A stretch of 7,388 nucleotides of DNA. It comes from Actinomycetes bacterium. Lineage in GTDB: Bacteria > Actinomycetota > Acidimicrobiia > Acidimicrobiales > RAAP-2. Below the pieces are notes generated by a model. It saw only the letters and a list, made by a program, of their open reading frames with translations. It did no database searches and was not told the origin of the DNA. Location: NCBI GenBank assembly GCA_021802025.1, contig JAKABC010000090.1, positions 1 through 7,388 on the forward strand, in the 5' to 3' direction. Numbering within the stretch: position 1 is the stretch's first letter; the number at the start of each line of letters is the position of its first letter. The translations under genes were made by a program, and so were the position numbers. Shown in pieces: positions 5,896 through 7,388 of this stretch.

Positions 5896-6117
5896 ATGAA
5901 GTCCGACATCCACCCGCACTACGGCCCGGCGAGCGTCACCTGCTCGTGCGGCAACACCTTCACGGTCGGCTCGACCAAGTCCGACCTGCACGTGGAGCTG
6001 TGCAACGAGTGCCACCCGTTCTTCACCGGCAAGCAGAAGCTCGTCGACACCGGTGGTCGCGTCGAGCGGTTCCAGCGCCGCTACGCCCAAAAGGCCAAGC
6101 CGCGAACCAAGTCCTGA
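5896..6117 (+). CDS. rpmE: 50S ribosomal protein bL31 (zinc-binding form)
   Basis: A 73-residue protein of the large ribosomal subunit that helps form an intersubunit bridge. It shows the bL31 signature MKSDIHPHYG at the start, VTCSCGNTF with Cys16 and Cys18, and LCNECHPFFTGKQK with Cys36 and Cys39. These four cysteines make it the zinc-binding C+ type; many bacteria also carry a cysteine-free paralogue used under zinc limitation, which is not seen here. The tail is basic (KAKPRTK). The ATG is preceded by AAGGAG with a short 4-nt spacing. It sits between rho and prfA as in many bacteria, and may have its own -10 element. Confidence 0.97.
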   Translation: MKSDIHPHYGPASVTCSCGNTFTVGSTKSDLHVELCNECHPFFTGKQKLVDTGGRVERFQRRYAQKAKPRTKS

Positions 6118-6130
6118 TCGCCGTCGAGGC

Positions 6131-7210
6131 GTGCGCTCCCTGGACGAGACCCTCGACGCACTGAGCGGCGAGTTGCGCGCGGTCGAAGAGGAGCTCGCCC
6201 AACCCGACGTCGCGAACGACCTGGTGCGCCTGCGAGACCTCTCGCGACGCCACAAGGAGCTGACCGAGGTCACCACCACCTGGGGCGAGCTGCGCACGGC
6301 CCGCGAGGACCTGGTGACCGCGCGCGAGATGCTCACCGAGTCCGAGGGGGCTGAGCGCGAGCTGTGGCGCGACGAGGTCGACGCCGCCGACGCGCGCATC
6401 GCCGAGCTCGAGGAGCGCCTCGAGACGCTGCTCTTGCCCCACGACCCCAACGAGGGGCGCAACGTGATCATGGAGATCCGCGGCGCCGAGGGCGGGGAGG
6501 AGGCCAACCTCTTCGCGGCCGACCTCGCCTCGATGTACAAGCGCTACGCGACCCTGCGCGGGTGGCGGGTCGAGACGATCGAGGAGCGCCCGAGCGACCA
6601 GGGCGGGCTCGACGGCGCCACCTACCTCATCAAGGGCGAGGACGCCTGGAGTCGCCTGCAGTTCGAGGCCGGGGTCCACCGGGTCCAGCGCGTCCCGGTC
6701 ACCGAGGCCAAGGGTCGGGTCCACACCTCGTCGGCGACGGTCACGGTGCTGCCCGAGGCCGAGGAGGTCGACGTCGAGATCAACCCCAACGACCTCAAGA
6801 TCGACGTCTACCGCTCCTCGGGTCCCGGGGGCCAGAGCGTGAACACGACCGACTCGGCGGTGCGCGTGACCCACCTGCCGACCGGGATCGTCGTGTCGAT
6901 GCAGGACGAGAAGAGCCAGATCCAGAACCGGTCGCGGGCCCTTTTGGTGCTGCGCTCGCGGCTGCTCGCGGCGGCCCAGGAGGCCCAGGCGGCCGAGCTC
7001 TCCGGATTGAAGCGCTCCCAGGTCGGCGGCGGGGGACGCTCGGAGAAGATCCGGACCTACAACTTCAAGGAGAACCGGGTCACCGATCACCGGATCAACC
7101 TCACGACCTACGCCCTCGACGCCGTCTTGAACGGCGACCTCGACCCCTACGTGGACGCCCTGCTCGCCGACAAGCGCGCCCACCAGCTCGCCGAGAGTGG
7201 CCGACGTTAG
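6131..7210 (+). CDS. prfA: Peptide chain release factor 1
   Basis: RF1 recognises UAA and UAG stop codons in the ribosomal A site and triggers peptide release. From the GTG at 6131 it has 359 residues, the usual length. The N-terminal helical domain covers about 1-100, the stop-codon tripeptide is Pro189-Val190-Thr191 in HRVQRVPVTE (PAT in E. coli; PVT is, as I recall, normal in actinobacteria), and the peptidyl-hydrolysis loop is SGPGGQSVNTTDS with Gly233-Gly234-Gln235. The frame stays open upstream into rpmE, but GTG 6131 aligns with the family N-terminus (RSLDETLDAL) and lies 13 nt after the rpmE stop. The only Shine-Dalgarno-like bases, GAGG (6126-6129), are just 1 nt from the GTG, so coupling to rpmE is likely. 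It overlaps prmC by 14 nt. Confidence 0.96.
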   Translation: MRSLDETLDALSGELRAVEEELAQPDVANDLVRLRDLSRRHKELTEVTTTWGELRTAREDLVTAREMLTESEGAERELWRDEVDAADARIAELEERLETLLLPHDPNEGRNVIMEIRGAEGGEEANLFAADLASMYKRYATLRGWRVETIEERPSDQGGLDGATYLIKGEDAWSRLQFEAGVHRVQRVPVTEAKGRVHTSSATVTVLPEAEEVDVEINPNDLKIDVYRSSGPGGQSVNTTDSAVRVTHLPTGIVVSMQDEKSQIQNRSRALLVLRSRLLAAAQEAQAAELSGLKRSQVGGGGRSEKIRTYNFKENRVTDHRINLTTYALDAVLNGDLDPYVDALLADKRAHQLAESGRR

Positions 7211-7388
7211 GCCCTCGGTGGTCGCCGAGCTCGTAGCGGGCGGACTGGCCGAGCGCGAGGCCCGCTGGATCGTCGAGGAGTACGCCGTGGGCGGCGACCC
7301 CGACGCGGTCGCGGCGGTGCGCGCGGCCGCGCGGCGCCGGCTCGAGGGCGAGCCGCTGCAGTACGTGCTCGGCCACTGGCCCTTCCGC
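7197..7388 (+). CDS. prmC: N-terminal part of PrmC, release factor glutamine methyltransferase (cut by window end)
   Basis: PrmC (HemK) uses S-adenosylmethionine to methylate the GGQ glutamine of release factors; here the target would be Gln235 of the RF1 encoded just upstream. The frame is open for 64 codons to the window edge and ends in the family hallmark RRRLEGEPLQYVLGHWPFR, which comes just before the catalytic domain. Only the small N-terminal helical domain is visible; the SAM-binding and NPPY motifs lie beyond the edge. The start is uncertain: GTG 7197 overlaps prfA by 14 nt without a good ribosome site, while GTG 7218 has TTAGG (7207-7211) 6 nt upstream and would remove seven residues. 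Confidence 0.88.
   Translation, partial: MADVRPSVVAELVAGGLAEREARWIVEEYAVGGDPDAVAAVRAAARRRLEGEPLQYVLGHWPFR

Noticed and set aside
6053..6130. Upstream GTG at 6053 as the prfA start
   Set aside because: It lies inside rpmE and would add 26 low-complexity residues without family similarity. GTG 6131 fits the RF1 N-terminus.
6364..7236. Plus-strand frame of 290 codons overlapping prfA
   Set aside because: Frame shadow rich in Arg and Gly; prfA is unmistakable in the other frame.
1..7388. CRISPR arrays, insertion sequences, transposases, toxin-antitoxin or defence genes
   Set aside because: I looked for these and saw no spaced direct repeats, terminal inverted repeats or matching protein motifs. 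The only tandem repeats are in frame inside rho.

Overview
The window comes from a very GC-rich bacterium, most likely an actinobacterium. The clearest sign is the gene order lysA-hom-thrC-rho-rpmE-prfA-prmC. From memory this is the Mycobacterium/Streptomyces-type cluster argS-lysA-hom-thrC-thrB-rho-rpmE-prfA-prmC, with argS and thrB missing. TANNNT -10 elements, GTG starts, a Rho with a basic insert, and a tRNA-Arg(CCG) without an encoded CCA agree with this. A deep-branching class such as Acidimicrobiia is plausible, but I cannot prove it from the sequence.

Layout. Positions 1-53 hold a low-GC patch that looks like a strong minus-strand promoter (-35 TTGCAA, -10 TATAGT), firing into an ATG at 18 that runs off the left edge. 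Positions 54-268 carry no convincing gene. A tRNA-Arg(CCG) lies on the minus strand at 269-340 and is divergent from lysA; the 68 bp between them hold two back-to-back -10 elements. lysA (409-1680), hom (1710-3005) and thrC (3002-4039) form an aspartate-family amino acid block making lysine and threonine. hom and thrC overlap as GTGA. A perfect 9-bp hairpin follows thrC, and its loop holds the -35 of a good promoter for rho. rho (4188-5861) has a leader of about 104 nt with a small hairpin plus U-tract. rpmE (5896-6117), prfA (6131-7210) and the first 64 codons of prmC (from 7197) follow with tight spacing.

How the genes fit together. LysA carries out the last step of lysine synthesis. Hom and ThrC carry out the first and last steps from aspartate semialdehyde to threonine; the homoserine kinase step between them is not encoded here. 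Rho (transcription termination), bL31 (ribosome), RF1 (translation termination) and PrmC (methylation of the RF1 GGQ glutamine) form an information-processing block with its own promoter.

No new multi-gene system is visible; this is mostly conserved core genome. The points worth a second look are the precise TANNNT-N6-ATG geometry at lysA and hom (leaderless transcripts), the loss of argS and thrB, the thrC/rho boundary hairpin containing the rho -35, a possible rho-leader attenuator, and Rho substitutions at two positions linked to bicyclomycin resistance.
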